Assembly (NCBI GenBank): GCA_964544655.1
Contig: CAZJCM010000008.1
Coordinates: forward strand, 1 to 64,000
Origin: HyVt-443 sp964544655
GTDB lineage: Bacteria > Pseudomonadota > Gammaproteobacteria > Chromatiales > Chromatiaceae
Direction: 5' to 3'
Length of the DNA stretch: 64,000 bases
Under the pieces are notes generated by a model. It did not search any database. It worked only from the letters and a program-made list of their open reading frames with translations, and was not told where the DNA came from. Shown here one piece after another: positions 35,680 to 44,324 of the stretch. Positions within the stretch are counted from its first letter, which is position 1. Every line of letters begins with the position of its first letter. The position numbers and the translations under genes were made by a program.

Positions 35680-36765
35680 ATGAGCAGCGAGGTGAAACTA
35701 CAGGCCATTCGTGAGCGTATCGATGCGCTGGACCTGCAGATCCAGGAGTTGATCAATCAGCGCGCCGAAGCGGCCAAGGAAGTGGCTGCCATCAAACTGG
35801 AGGAGGACAAGGATGCCTTCTTCTACCGCCCGGAACGGGAAGCAGCGATCCTGAAGCAGGTGCAGAAGCGCAACACCGGTCCGATGGGTGACGAGGAGAT
35901 GGCGCGGCTGTTCCGTGAGATCATGTCCGCCTGCCTCGCCCTGGAACAGCCACTGAGTATCGCCTACCTGGGGCCGGAGGGGACCTTTACCCAGGCCGCC
36001 GCGTTGAAGCACTTCGGCCACTCCATCCGTACCCGGCCGTTGGGCTCCATATCCGATGTGTTTCGGGAGGTGGAGTCGGGCAGCGCCCATTACGGTGTAG
36101 TGCCGGTGGAGAACTCCACCGAGGGAATAATCAACCACACCCTGGACATGTTCATTCGCTCGCCGCTGTTCATCTGTGGCGAGGTGAGCCTGCGCATCCA
36201 CCACCACCTGCTCTCCCTGGAGGCGGATCTGGAGTCGGTACAGCGGGTCTATTCCCATCAGCAGTCCCTGGCCCAGTGCCGGCTCTGGCTGGACCGGAAT
36301 CTGCCACAGGCGGAGCAGATCACCGTCGGCAGCAATGCGGAGGCGGCGAAGAAGGTGCGTGACGACCCCGGCTCAGCGGCCATAGCCAGCGAGATGGCTG
36401 CCGAGCTGTACCAGCTCAAGGGGCTGGCGCGCAACATCGAGGACGAGCCGGACAATACCACCCGGTTCCTGGTCGTCGGGCGGCAGAAGGCCCTGCCCAG
36501 TGGCGATGACAAGACCACCTTCATCTGTGCCACCCGTAACGTTGCCGGCGGTCTCAGTCAGTTGCTGTCGCCGCTGGGGCGGCACGGTATCAGCATGACC
36601 CGGATCGAGTCCCGCCCGTCCCGCCAGGGCAACTGGGACTATGTCTTCTTCATCGACATCGAAGGCCACCAGGACGATGCCAACGTGGCCAGTGCGCTGG
36701 AGGATCTGCAGCAGCAGGCGCGGATGTTGAAGATCCTGGGCTCGTACCCCAACGCCGTCTTGTAG
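35680..36765 (+). CDS. pheA: Bifunctional chorismate mutase / prephenate dehydratase (P-protein)
   Basis: PheA converts chorismate to prephenate and then phenylpyruvate. The chorismate mutase domain covers about residues 5-90 (IRERIDALDLQIQELINQRA). The dehydratase domain covers about 95-270 (YLGPEGTFTQAAAL, VPVENSTEGIINHTLD, NTTRFLVVG). An ACT regulatory domain (about 280-361) has the phenylalanine-binding segment MTRIESRPSR. It begins 12 bp after serA and has 361 aa. Confidence 0.97.
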   Translation: MSSEVKLQAIRERIDALDLQIQELINQRAEAAKEVAAIKLEEDKDAFFYRPEREAAILKQVQKRNTGPMGDEEMARLFREIMSACLALEQPLSIAYLGPEGTFTQAAALKHFGHSIRTRPLGSISDVFREVESGSAHYGVVPVENSTEGIINHTLDMFIRSPLFICGEVSLRIHHHLLSLEADLESVQRVYSHQQSLAQCRLWLDRNLPQAEQITVGSNAEAAKKVRDDPGSAAIASEMAAELYQLKGLARNIEDEPDNTTRFLVVGRQKALPSGDDKTTFICATRNVAGGLSQLLSPLGRHGISMTRIESRPSRQGNWDYVFFIDIEGHQDDANVASALEDLQQQARMLKILGSYPNAVL

Positions 36766-36832
36766 AAGCGACAATCCCGACTACAACTGAACAGTTACGA
36801 ATATTGATCCAACCACCAGGGCTCATTGATCC

Positions 36833-37942
36833 ATGAATCAGCCAGACAACCGATTTCTCACCATTGCCGCCCCCGGCATCGCCAATCTGAAACCCTATGT
36901 TCCGGGTAAACCGGTCTCCGAACTGGAGCGGGAACTGGGTATCAGTGACTCGGTCAAACTCGCCTCGAACGAGAATCCCCTGGGCTGCAGCGAGCAGGCG
37001 AAAGCGGCGATCAGGGATGAACTGGGGCAGGTGGCCCGCTATCCCGATGGCGGCGGTTTCGCCCTGATCGATGTGCTGGCGCAAAAGCACGGTGTCGATC
37101 CCGCCTGCATCACCCTGGGCAACGGTTCCAACGATGTGCTCGATATGATCGCCCGGGTGTTTCTCGCCCCCGGCTGTGAGTCCCTCTTCTCCCAATACGC
37201 CTTCGCCGTCTACCCCATCAGCAGCCAGGCCGTTGGCGCCACCCTGCGTATCGCCCCCGCCCGGGACTATGGCCACGACCTGGAACAGATGATGAATCTG
37301 GTTGGTGACCGCACTCGGGTGGTCTGGATCGCCAACCCCAACAATCCCACCGGCACCTGGCTCGACGAGGAGACGCTGGAGAACTTCATCGCCGGTGTGC
37401 CGGCGGATGTGATGGTGGTGGTGGATGAGGCCTATATCGAATATGTGGATCAGGCGGACTATCCCGATGCCAGTCGCTGGCTGGACCGATACCCGAACCT
37501 GATCGTCACCCGAACCTTCTCCAAGGCCTATGGGCTGGCCTCCCTGCGCATCGGTTACGGTCTGTCCCATCCCGATGTAGCGGACCTGCTGAACCGGGTG
37601 CGCCAGCCGTTCAACGTCAACAGCATGGCCCAGGCCGCGGCCTTGGCTGCCCTGGACGACCAGGCATTCATCCAGCGGGCAGTGGCGGTGAATCGGGAAG
37701 GCATGGCCCAGCTGACCAGCGGCTTGCAGCAGCTGGGACTTGGTTACATCCCCTCGGTGGGCAACTTCGTTACCATCGACCTGGGCCGGCCGGCGGCGGA
37801 GGTGGATCAGGCCCTGCTGCGGGAGGGTTGCATCGTGCGACCGGTGGCCAACTACGGCCTGCCCAATCATTTGCGGGTCTCGGTGGGACTGAAGGAGGAG
37901 AACTCCCGTTTTCTCCAGGCCCTGGAAAAGGTCCTCGGCTGA
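36833..37942 (+). CDS. hisC: Histidinol-phosphate / aromatic aminotransferase HisC
   Basis: This PLP aminotransferase of the HisC family, in this supra-operon, probably also serves phenylalanine and tyrosine synthesis (the hisC2 of Pseudomonas). Motifs present are KLASNENPLG near the N-terminus, NPNNPTGTW, VVDEAYIEY, and the PLP lysine segment TRTFSKAYGLASLRIGYG (about residue 230). It has 369 aa. The stop overlaps the tyrA start by one base (TGATG). Confidence 0.95.
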   Translation: MNQPDNRFLTIAAPGIANLKPYVPGKPVSELERELGISDSVKLASNENPLGCSEQAKAAIRDELGQVARYPDGGGFALIDVLAQKHGVDPACITLGNGSNDVLDMIARVFLAPGCESLFSQYAFAVYPISSQAVGATLRIAPARDYGHDLEQMMNLVGDRTRVVWIANPNNPTGTWLDEETLENFIAGVPADVMVVVDEAYIEYVDQADYPDASRWLDRYPNLIVTRTFSKAYGLASLRIGYGLSHPDVADLLNRVRQPFNVNSMAQAAALAALDDQAFIQRAVAVNREGMAQLTSGLQQLGLGYIPSVGNFVTIDLGRPAAEVDQALLREGCIVRPVANYGLPNHLRVSVGLKEENSRFLQALEKVLG

Positions 37943-38823
37943 TGTTGATCCGCCGTCTGGCCATTATCGGGGTGGGATTGATCGGCGGTTCCCTCGCCCG
38001 TGCCCTGCGTGCCGCTGGTGAGGTGGGCGAGGTGGTCGGTTGTGGCCGTGGCCGCCCCAACCTGGAGCGGGCGCTGGAGCTGGGCGTGATCGACCGTTTC
38101 ACCCATGATGTGGGAGAGGCGGTAACAGGGGCTGATATGGTGTTTCTGGCGGTTCCCCTGGGGGCCATGGGCGATACCTTCGCCGCCATGCGGGGCCATC
38201 TGGACGCCGATGCAGTAATCACTGATGGTGGCAGCGCCAAGGCCAGCGTGGTGGCGGCCTGCCGGCAGGGTCTGGGGGAGTTGCCGACTGGTTTCGTGCC
38301 TGGGCACCCCATCGCAGGCACCGAAAACAGCGGCGTCGAGGCCTCATTCGCTGAACTCTATAACAACCGGCGTATCATTCTGACCCCTCTGGAAACGACC
38401 TCTTCTGAAGCGCTGGACAAGGTCGCCCGCATGTGGCGGCTGTGTGGGGCGGATGTTACAGAAATGTCGGTGGCGCACCATGATGAAGTGCTGGCCGCCA
38501 CTTCTCACCTGCCCCATATGCTCGCCTTCAGCTTGGTGGATACCCTGGCCCGAATGAAGGAGAACGACGAGATCTTCCGCTATGCGGCCGGTGGTTTCCG
38601 GGACTTCACCCGCATCGCCTCCAGCAATCCGGTGATGTGGCGGGACATCTGTGTCGCCAACCGGGATGCTATCGGTGAGGTGATGGACCGCTATATCCAG
38701 GAGATGAGCGAACTGTCCGAGACCATCAAACGGGGTGACGGCGAGCAACTGCTGGAGGTGTTCAGTCGTGCCAAGGCAGCCCGCGACCGCTATGTGGATG
38801 GACTGCTGGATGCGCCTGAATAG
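37942..38823 (+). CDS. tyrA: Prephenate dehydrogenase
   Basis: TyrA is the NAD-dependent prephenate (or arogenate) dehydrogenase of tyrosine synthesis. From the ATG at 37942 the protein has 293 aa, with the dinucleotide fold IIGVGLIGGSLARAL at the N-terminus, FVPGHPIAGTENSGVEAS with its conserved His, and SHLPHMLAFSLVDTL. It is a monofunctional form without chorismate mutase, as expected with that domain carried by PheA. It is translationally coupled to hisC. Confidence 0.95.
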   Translation: MLIRRLAIIGVGLIGGSLARALRAAGEVGEVVGCGRGRPNLERALELGVIDRFTHDVGEAVTGADMVFLAVPLGAMGDTFAAMRGHLDADAVITDGGSAKASVVAACRQGLGELPTGFVPGHPIAGTENSGVEASFAELYNNRRIILTPLETTSSEALDKVARMWRLCGADVTEMSVAHHDEVLAATSHLPHMLAFSLVDTLARMKENDEIFRYAAGGFRDFTRIASSNPVMWRDICVANRDAIGEVMDRYIQEMSELSETIKRGDGEQLLEVFSRAKAARDRYVDGLLDAPE

Positions 38824-38943
38824 ATAATCCAACAGCACTTATCCACCCTGCATCAGCCTGTGAGCGCTGTCGCTGCTGCGCCCTACTTATTTACTTCACT
38901 GGCTCATCCGGCTAAGCTTTCCAACCTTTTTTTCAGGTCTTTT

Positions 38944-40287
38944 ATGACGCCGGAGGCCGGTTTGAGCTCTTCCGATCAACTGTTGTTTTCCGCCAGGCCG
39001 GGCGGCAGCCTCTCCGGGACCCTTCGCGTTCCGGGGGACAAATCCATCTCCCACCGCTCCATCATGCTTGGTGCACTGGCTGAGGGGATCACCCGCGTCA
39101 GCGGCTTTCTGGAAGGGGCCGACAGCCTGGCCACGCTGAACGCGTTTCGCCGCATGGGCGTCCGGATAGAGGGGCCGGAGGCCGGACGGGTGACCATCCA
39201 TGGGGTCGGCATGCAGGGACTGCAGCAGCCGGACGGCCCCCTCGATCTGGGCAATTCAGGCACCTCCATGCGTCTGCTCAGCGGTCTGCTGGCGGGCCAG
39301 AGATTTCCCCTTACGCTGACTGGCGACAGCTCACTCTCCAGCCGTCCCATGCGCCGGGTCACTGACCCCCTGGCATTGATGGGGGCGCGGATCAGTGCCA
39401 CGGAGCAGGGCACCGCGCCGCTTCGGATTGAGCCGGCGGATAAGTTGCAAGGCATCGATTACCCGCTGCCGGTGGCCAGTGCCCAGGTCAAATCCTGCCT
39501 GCTGCTGGCCGGGCTCTATGCCGGGGGGGAGACCTGTGTCACCGAACCGGCACCGACCCGGGATCACACCGAGCGCATGCTGCAGGGCTTTGGCTATCCG
39601 GTGCGGCGCAGTGGCAACCGCATCTGTCTCACTGGCGGCGGCCGCCTGCAGGGCTGTGATCTGGATGTGCCGGCCGATATATCGTCTGCCGCTTTCTTTC
39701 TCGTCGGTGCCAGTATCGCCTCCGGCTCAGACCTTTTATTGGAGCATGTGGGCGTCAACCCGACCCGGGATGGTGTGATCAACATACTGCGCCAGATGGG
39801 GGCCGACATCGAGTTGCTCAACCCGCGTCAGGCGGGCGGAGAGCCGGTGGCCGATCTGCGGGTGCGCAGCGCGCCGCTGCATGGCATCCGCATACCAGAG
39901 GCACAGGTGCCGCTGGCCATCGATGAGTTTCCGGCCATTTTCATCGCCGCCGCCTGCGCCGAGGGGGAGACGGTACTCACTGGCGCGGAAGAGTTGCGGG
40001 TGAAGGAGAGCGACCGGATTCAGGTGATGGCAGACGGGCTGCAAGCCCTGGGTGTCGATGCGCGGCCCACGGCCGACGGTATGCGTATCCAGGGGGGCAC
40101 GCTGAAGGGGGGTGAGGTGGATAGCCACGGCGACCACCGTATCGCCATGTCCTTCGCCATGGCGGCCCTGCGGGCAAGTGGTGAGATTCGTATCACCGAC
40201 TGTGACAATGTCGACACCTCGTTTCCCGGTTTCGTCGGGCTGGCGTCCCGCGCCGGGCTGGATGTGACCGAACAGAGGGGCCGTTGA
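38944..40287 (+). CDS. aroA: 3-phosphoshikimate 1-carboxyvinyltransferase (EPSP synthase)
   Basis: AroA joins PEP and shikimate-3-phosphate in the shikimate pathway. Motifs are LRVPGDKSISHRSIMLGALA near the N-terminus, LDLGNSGTSMRLLSGLL, and RVKESDRIQVMADGL; HRIAMSFAMAAL follows near the C-terminus. I chose the ATG at 38944 (447 aa). The frame also has a GTG at 38860, but the intervening residues are not family-like. It is a separate gene, not fused to tyrA as in some Gammaproteobacteria. A 120-bp gap separates it from tyrA. Confidence 0.95.
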   Translation: MTPEAGLSSSDQLLFSARPGGSLSGTLRVPGDKSISHRSIMLGALAEGITRVSGFLEGADSLATLNAFRRMGVRIEGPEAGRVTIHGVGMQGLQQPDGPLDLGNSGTSMRLLSGLLAGQRFPLTLTGDSSLSSRPMRRVTDPLALMGARISATEQGTAPLRIEPADKLQGIDYPLPVASAQVKSCLLLAGLYAGGETCVTEPAPTRDHTERMLQGFGYPVRRSGNRICLTGGGRLQGCDLDVPADISSAAFFLVGASIASGSDLLLEHVGVNPTRDGVINILRQMGADIELLNPRQAGGEPVADLRVRSAPLHGIRIPEAQVPLAIDEFPAIFIAAACAEGETVLTGAEELRVKESDRIQVMADGLQALGVDARPTADGMRIQGGTLKGGEVDSHGDHRIAMSFAMAALRASGEIRITDCDNVDTSFPGFVGLASRAGLDVTEQRGR

Positions 40288-40288
40288 G

Positions 40289-40966
40289 GTGAATCGCATT
40301 ATCACCATCGATGGACCCAGCGGATCGGGCAAGGGCACCATTGCCCGGCGGCTGGCGGAGTGTCTCGGCTGGCATATCCTCGACAGCGGCGCCCTGTACC
40401 GGCTGGTGGGTCTGGCTGCTGCCCGCCGCGGGGTGGACAGCGGTCAGGCGGACGAGTTGGTGCGGTTGATCAGAGAGATGCAGGTCGAGTTCAGGGGTGA
40501 ACAGGTGTTTCTCGATGGGGATGATGTGAGCCTGGCGATTCGTACCGAGCAGGCGGGTAATGCCGCCTCCCGGGTAGCCGCAGTCCCGGCGGTGCGCACT
40601 GCGTTGCTGCAGTGGCAGCGGGACTATGCCCGTGAGCCGGGCTTGGTGGCCGATGGGCGGGACATGGGAACGGTGGTGTTCCCCCAGGCCCCGGTCAAGA
40701 TATTTCTTACCGCGAGCCCGGAAGAGCGTGCCAGAAGGCGATATAACCAGTTGAAAGAAAAAGGGTTGGATGCTAATCTTGTCGGCCTCATTGCGGAAAT
40801 CCGCGAGCGCGACGAGCGTGACCGGAACCGGAGTGTGGCTCCTTTGACGCCGGCGCCCGATGCGCTGGTGGTGGAGTCGACGGCACTTTCCATAGAGGAA
40901 GTGCTGCAACGGGTTCTGGACCGGGTGCAGTTGGCCTGGCCGGAATTGAAAGGTGTCTGTGACTGA
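40289..40966 (+). CDS. cmk: Cytidylate kinase
   Basis: Cmk phosphorylates CMP and dCMP. The P-loop IDGPSGSGKGTIARRLA is at the N-terminus. The segments HILDSGALYRLVGL, LVADGRDMGTVVFPQAPVKIFLTASPEERARRR (spanning about residues 115-150) and ERDERDRNRSVAPL are standard. The start is GTG, one base after the aroA stop. The length of 225 aa is typical. It precedes rpsA as in most Gammaproteobacteria. Confidence 0.95.
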   Translation: MNRIITIDGPSGSGKGTIARRLAECLGWHILDSGALYRLVGLAAARRGVDSGQADELVRLIREMQVEFRGEQVFLDGDDVSLAIRTEQAGNAASRVAAVPAVRTALLQWQRDYAREPGLVADGRDMGTVVFPQAPVKIFLTASPEERARRRYNQLKEKGLDANLVGLIAEIRERDERDRNRSVAPLTPAPDALVVESTALSIEEVLQRVLDRVQLAWPELKGVCD

Positions 40967-41114
40967 TCCGGCAGACCGGCTTGGGTGTAAGAGGGTGTTT
41001 TCGAACATTTCGTCCCGGCAGCCTGGTTGGGACCGTGTCACTTCCCGGATTCCTTTACCAATGTGTTGTAACTATGTGAAGTAACGAATTATTTCGCTGC
41101 TTCAAATGACAGGG

Positions 41115-41148
41115 GATCTGAAATCGTTCAGATCGTTTTATATAAAAC
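41115..41148 (+). promoter_or_regulatory. rpsA leader hairpins (possible S1 autoregulatory site)
   Basis: A perfect 8-bp hairpin GATCTGAA-atcg-TTCAGATC (41115-41134) is followed directly by the palindrome GTTTTATATAAAAC (41135-41148). Both lie 60-100 bases before the rpsA start in an AU-rich stretch of an otherwise GC-rich leader. Gammaproteobacterial rpsA leaders are known to fold into hairpins with AU-rich regions used in S1 self-repression, and this fits. The rpsA Shine-Dalgarno sequence is poor, also a known trait. Confidence 0.5.
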
Positions 41149-41210
41149 TCAACCAGTGGCCTGCTGTTCCGGGCCGATGATCGGCGCTGCCGATTCAGGA
41201 CTTTACTCTC

Positions 41211-42896
41211 ATGACCGAAACCCAAGAAAGCTTTGCAGAACTGTTTGAACAGAGCATTGCCGACACACAGTTCACCAGTGGTGCCATCGTTATTGGCACC
41301 GTCCTCGATGTCACCAACGATGCGGTGATCATCAACGCCGGACTTAAGTCTGAAGGCATTATCCCGAAAAACCAGTTTCTCAATCAGGACGGCGAACTCG
41401 AGGTCGCTGTCGGTGACCAGGTGGAAGTGGCGCTGGAGGCGGTGGAAGACGGCACCGGCTCGACCCGTCTCTCCCGGGAAAAGGCCAAGCGTCATCACGC
41501 CTGGCAGGTGTTGGAAAAAGCTTTCGAGGCCGGCGATACTGTCACCGGCCGTATCAATGGCAAGGTCAAGGGTGGTTTCACCGTCGAACTGGGCGAGATC
41601 CGCGCCTTCCTGCCGGGCTCCCTGGTGGATGTTCGTCCGGTGCGCGACACCACATATCTGGAAGGCAAGGATCTGGAATTCAAGGTGATCAAGCTGGATC
41701 GCCGCCGCAACAACGTGGTGGTATCCCGCCGCGCCGTGGTGGAGAGCGAGTACAGCGAAGAGCGCGAGAAGTTGCTCGAGTCCCTGCAGGAGGGGATGGA
41801 GGTCAAGGGTATCGTCAAGAACCTCACCGATTACGGTGCGTTCGTCGACCTGGGCGGCATCGATGGCCTGCTGCACATCACCGACATGGCCTGGAAGCGG
41901 GTCAAGCACCCCTCCGAGGTGGTCGAGATCGGCGACGAAATCATGGTCAAGGTGCTCAAGTTCGACCGCGAGAAGCAGCGTGTCTCACTGGGCCTGAAGC
42001 AGATGGGCGACGATCCGTGGGTCAATCTGGCGCGCCGCTATCCCGAAGGCACCCGCCTGTTCGGCAAGGTCACCAATCTCGCCGACTACGGCTGCTTCGT
42101 TGAGATCGAAGAGGGTGTCGAGGGTCTGGTGCACGTCTCCGAGATGGACTGGACCAACAAGAACATCCATCCCTCCAAGCTGGTGCAGCTGGGTGATGAG
42201 GTCGAGGTCGTGGTGCTGGATATCGACGAAGAGCGTCGCCGCATCTCCCTCGGCATGAAGCAGTGTCTGGCCAATCCCTGGGATGATTTCGCCGAGAACC
42301 ACAACAAGGGCGATCATGTCACCGGCAAGATCAAGTCGATCACCGATTTCGGTATCTTCATCGGTCTGGACGGCGGCATCGATGGCCTGGTGCACCTCTC
42401 CGACATCTCCTGGGACGAGGCCGGCGAAGAGGCGATCCGCGAATACAAGAAGGGCGACGAGCTGGAGACCGTGGTGCTCTCCGTCGATCCTGAGCGTGAA
42501 CGCATATCCCTGGGCGTGAAGCAGCTGGACAAGGACCCCTTCTCCAGTTTCCTGGGTACCCACGACAAGGGCGGTATCGTCAAGGGTGTGGTGAAAGAGG
42601 TGGACCCGAAGGGCGCCGTCATTACCCTGGACGATGGCGTGGAAGGTTACCTGCGCGCCTCCGAGATCTCCCGCGACCGGGTGGAAGATGCCCGTAGCGT
42701 ACTCAAGGAAGGTGACGAGATCGAGGCCAAGTTCATGGGCGTCGATCGCAAGAATCGCACCATCACTCTCTCCATCAAGGCGAAGGACTACGCCGAGGAG
42801 CAGGCGGCCATCCGAACCTACTCCCGTGACAGCGGGACCGGTACCGCCACTCTTGGCGATCTGCTGAAGCAGCAGATGGATAACAAGCAGGAGTAA
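41211..42896 (+). CDS. rpsA: 30S ribosomal protein S1
   Basis: S1 is the large RNA-binding ribosomal protein that helps initiation on structured mRNAs. The 561-aa product contains six S1 repeats. The first two are degenerate and ribosome-binding (IVIGTVLDVTNDAVIINAGL); the last four are RNA-binding, with repeated VKNLTDYGAFVDLGGIDGLLH-like cores (for example VTNLADYGCFVEIEEGVEGL). The ATG at 41211 has only a distant AGGA. It follows cmk and a 244-bp leader. Confidence 0.97.
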   Translation: MTETQESFAELFEQSIADTQFTSGAIVIGTVLDVTNDAVIINAGLKSEGIIPKNQFLNQDGELEVAVGDQVEVALEAVEDGTGSTRLSREKAKRHHAWQVLEKAFEAGDTVTGRINGKVKGGFTVELGEIRAFLPGSLVDVRPVRDTTYLEGKDLEFKVIKLDRRRNNVVVSRRAVVESEYSEEREKLLESLQEGMEVKGIVKNLTDYGAFVDLGGIDGLLHITDMAWKRVKHPSEVVEIGDEIMVKVLKFDREKQRVSLGLKQMGDDPWVNLARRYPEGTRLFGKVTNLADYGCFVEIEEGVEGLVHVSEMDWTNKNIHPSKLVQLGDEVEVVVLDIDEERRRISLGMKQCLANPWDDFAENHNKGDHVTGKIKSITDFGIFIGLDGGIDGLVHLSDISWDEAGEEAIREYKKGDELETVVLSVDPERERISLGVKQLDKDPFSSFLGTHDKGGIVKGVVKEVDPKGAVITLDDGVEGYLRASEISRDRVEDARSVLKEGDEIEAKFMGVDRKNRTITLSIKAKDYAEEQAAIRTYSRDSGTGTATLGDLLKQQMDNKQE

Positions 42897-42915
42897 CCAC
42901 TGCATCCGCGGTCTG

Positions 42916-42940
42916 CAGGGGGCGGCATCGCCGCCCCCTG
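42916..42940 (+). terminator. Strong GC hairpin after rpsA
   Basis: CAGGGGGCGGC (42916-42926) pairs perfectly with GCCGCCCCCTG (42930-42940) over a three-base loop. No T-run follows, so it may stabilise the rpsA mRNA 3' end or attenuate read-through into ihfB and need not be a full terminator. Confidence 0.45.
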
Positions 42941-42979
42941 TGAGCGGGCGGAGCGATGTGCCAGGCCGACAAAGTTTCC

Positions 42980-42985
42980 TATATA
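42980..42985 (+). promoter_or_regulatory. Possible ihfB promoter -10
   Basis: TATATA stands out in this GC-rich gap 58 bp before ihfB, but the -35 region is poor. An internal promoter ahead of ihfB is known in E. coli. Confidence 0.25.
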
Positions 42986-43043
42986 TAACAAGCCTGTCAG
43001 ACCAGAGCCGCAACGCTTGGGTCAACCAAAGGGGATATCGAGA

Positions 43044-43349
43044 ATGACGAAGTCTGAGCTGATTGATGTCATAGCAAAAGAGCAAGGGCATCTCGCCTAC
43101 CGTGATGTGGAGCTGGCAGTAAAATGCATGCTTGAGCAGATGAGTCAGGCGCTGGCCTCGGGCGAGCGTATAGAGATTCGTGGTTTTGGCAGTTTTTCCC
43201 TCCATTTTCGTCCCCCGCGTCAGGGCCGCAATCCCAAGACGGGTGAATCGGTCGCCTTGGCAGGAAAGTATGTGCCCCATTTCAAGCCAGGAAAGGAACT
43301 GCGCGAACGGGTCAATGCGGGGATGGGTAAGGAGATCTCCGAGGGTTAG
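43044..43349 (+). CDS. ihfB: Integration host factor beta subunit
   Basis: IhfB is half of the IHF heterodimer, which bends DNA and assists sigma-54 promoters. From the ATG at 43044 the 101-aa protein has the HU/IHF fold with IEIRGFGSFSLHFRPPRQGR and NPKTGESVALAGKYVPHFKPGK, including the proline at the DNA-intercalating turn. An AGGGG precedes the start. It follows rpsA as in most Gammaproteobacteria and could serve the fleS and fliE sigma-54 promoters in this window. Confidence 0.96.
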   Translation: MTKSELIDVIAKEQGHLAYRDVELAVKCMLEQMSQALASGERIEIRGFGSFSLHFRPPRQGRNPKTGESVALAGKYVPHFKPGKELRERVNAGMGKEISEG

Positions 43350-43659
43350 AGAATCAGCAGCCTGTCGATCCGACGGGCCGCCGCCTGCCGCAGTACCCAC
43401 CGATCATTTCCAGTCTCAGCAATCGGCTGATGACGATTTCATTCAGTATTTCATTTTCACTTTGAATATGTCCCTGTCCCTGTCCATGGCCGGGAGGCCA
43501 CGACCCTGTGATGTTGGAACGAAGGTAGAGGTGGCAGAGATGTCCATCGCCTGTATCCAGGCGGCGTGTTGTGAAGGGGAGGTATTACAATAGGTATTTC
43601 ACGGACGCAGACACCGGACTGTAGCTGGTGCTGCGCCCATGACGGAAGGGGTGGCGAAA
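43350..43659. other. Intergenic stretch after ihfB, no gene recognised
   Basis: This 310-bp gap separates ihfB from a convergent small gene. A possible 41-codon frame starting at 43468 (MSLSLSMAGR...) has no ribosome binding site or family match. I see no RNA gene, repeat or clear terminator. In many relatives lapA/lapB-type genes follow ihfB; they are not here, so the conserved synteny ends at this point. Confidence 0.5.
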
Positions 43660-43833
43660 TCAGCTTCCTGAAATCGCCATTGCCAGCAGATAGACGAAAG
43701 TGACCGTAGCCACAGAAAGCAGATACCAGACCCGGTCCGACTTATCGGTGCGGCGGGTGACATCGTATTTCATGATAGACGAGATGGCATCGTGGCTCTG
43801 CTCACGCATGATATAGCGACCTTGGTTCGGCAT
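43660..43833 (-). CDS. Small single-pass membrane protein, 57 aa
   Basis: The ATG at 43833 is preceded at seven bases by a strong AGGAG, which defines a 57-aa product although the frame is open further upstream. The N-terminal 35 residues are polar and charged (MPNQGRYIMREQSHDAISS...). One membrane segment follows (WYLLSVATVTFVYLLAMAI) and the protein ends GS. There is no signal peptidase site. I recognise no family. It is alone on its strand, convergent with ihfB. Confidence 0.65.
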   Translation of the reverse strand: MPNQGRYIMREQSHDAISSIMKYDVTRRTDKSDRVWYLLSVATVTFVYLLAMAISGS

Positions 43834-44075
43834 GTGTCTTCTCCTGTGAATCGTGCTGAGCCCCTTCCCTGGAGCATCATTGTTCTCCATTGGTTCTAAT
43901 TTAGCAGAAACAGAACGAAAAGAGAACGCCTGGTTTCGGCAATGGGATGGTGCCTCGGTTTGCGTCTTCGAAGGACGGGGCTCGCAAGCCCTCCGGATCC
44001 TGCCTGCTATGCCCCGGCTGCCGGGTGAACGGAAGGCCATCCGTTGAGCAATTAACCCAATTCAGTACGTAAAAA

Positions 44076-44276
44076 ATGGATGATCAGAAGATAGCGCTTT
44101 GCGTCGAGGCCATATGTAACAAGGGTTGCCAGATGGTCAGGCAGGATATCCGGTTGCTGGAAGCGGGGGATACCATCCCCGAAGTGGATATGCTCGATGG
44201 TGATGAGTGCCGGTTGGTTCTGCAAGAGTTGAAAAGCATCATGGCAGTATATGGTGACAGCTGCCGCATTCCCTGA
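44076..44276 (+). CDS. Small cysteine-rich protein, 66 aa
   Basis: The 66-aa acidic protein has five cysteines (C9, C14, C18, C45, C63), the first three as CX4CX3C, and a helical look: CVEAICNKGCQMVRQDIRLL, then a LDGDECRLVLQELKSIM segment. No membrane segment or signal is present. The Shine-Dalgarno sequence is weak, but codon use is gene-like. It lies 48 bp upstream of tex on the same strand. Metal or redox binding is possible but not shown. I do not recognise the family. Confidence 0.55.
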   Translation: MDDQKIALCVEAICNKGCQMVRQDIRLLEAGDTIPEVDMLDGDECRLVLQELKSIMAVYGDSCRIP

Positions 44277-44324
44277 TGCATCAGAGGTTCCTTAAAAGTT
44301 ATACAGATCAACGATGAAGGCGAT

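Noticed and set aside
36776..36800. Single CTGAACAGTTAC resembling the repeat end, before hisC
   Set aside because: Only one short end-like motif is present, without a partner end or core; it is probably chance or too decayed to call.
38860..38943. N-terminal extension of aroA from GTG 38860
   Set aside because: The extra 28 residues are not family-like, and the ATG at 38944 places the conserved LRVPGDKSISHRS segment at its normal distance from the start.
41985..43400. 471-codon minus-strand frame across rpsA and ihfB
   Set aside because: It is antisense to two conserved genes and has no ribosome binding site or recognisable domain.
43468..43593. 41-codon frame after ihfB (MSLSLSMAGR...)
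   Set aside because: No Shine-Dalgarno sequence, no family and low-complexity start; not supported as a gene.
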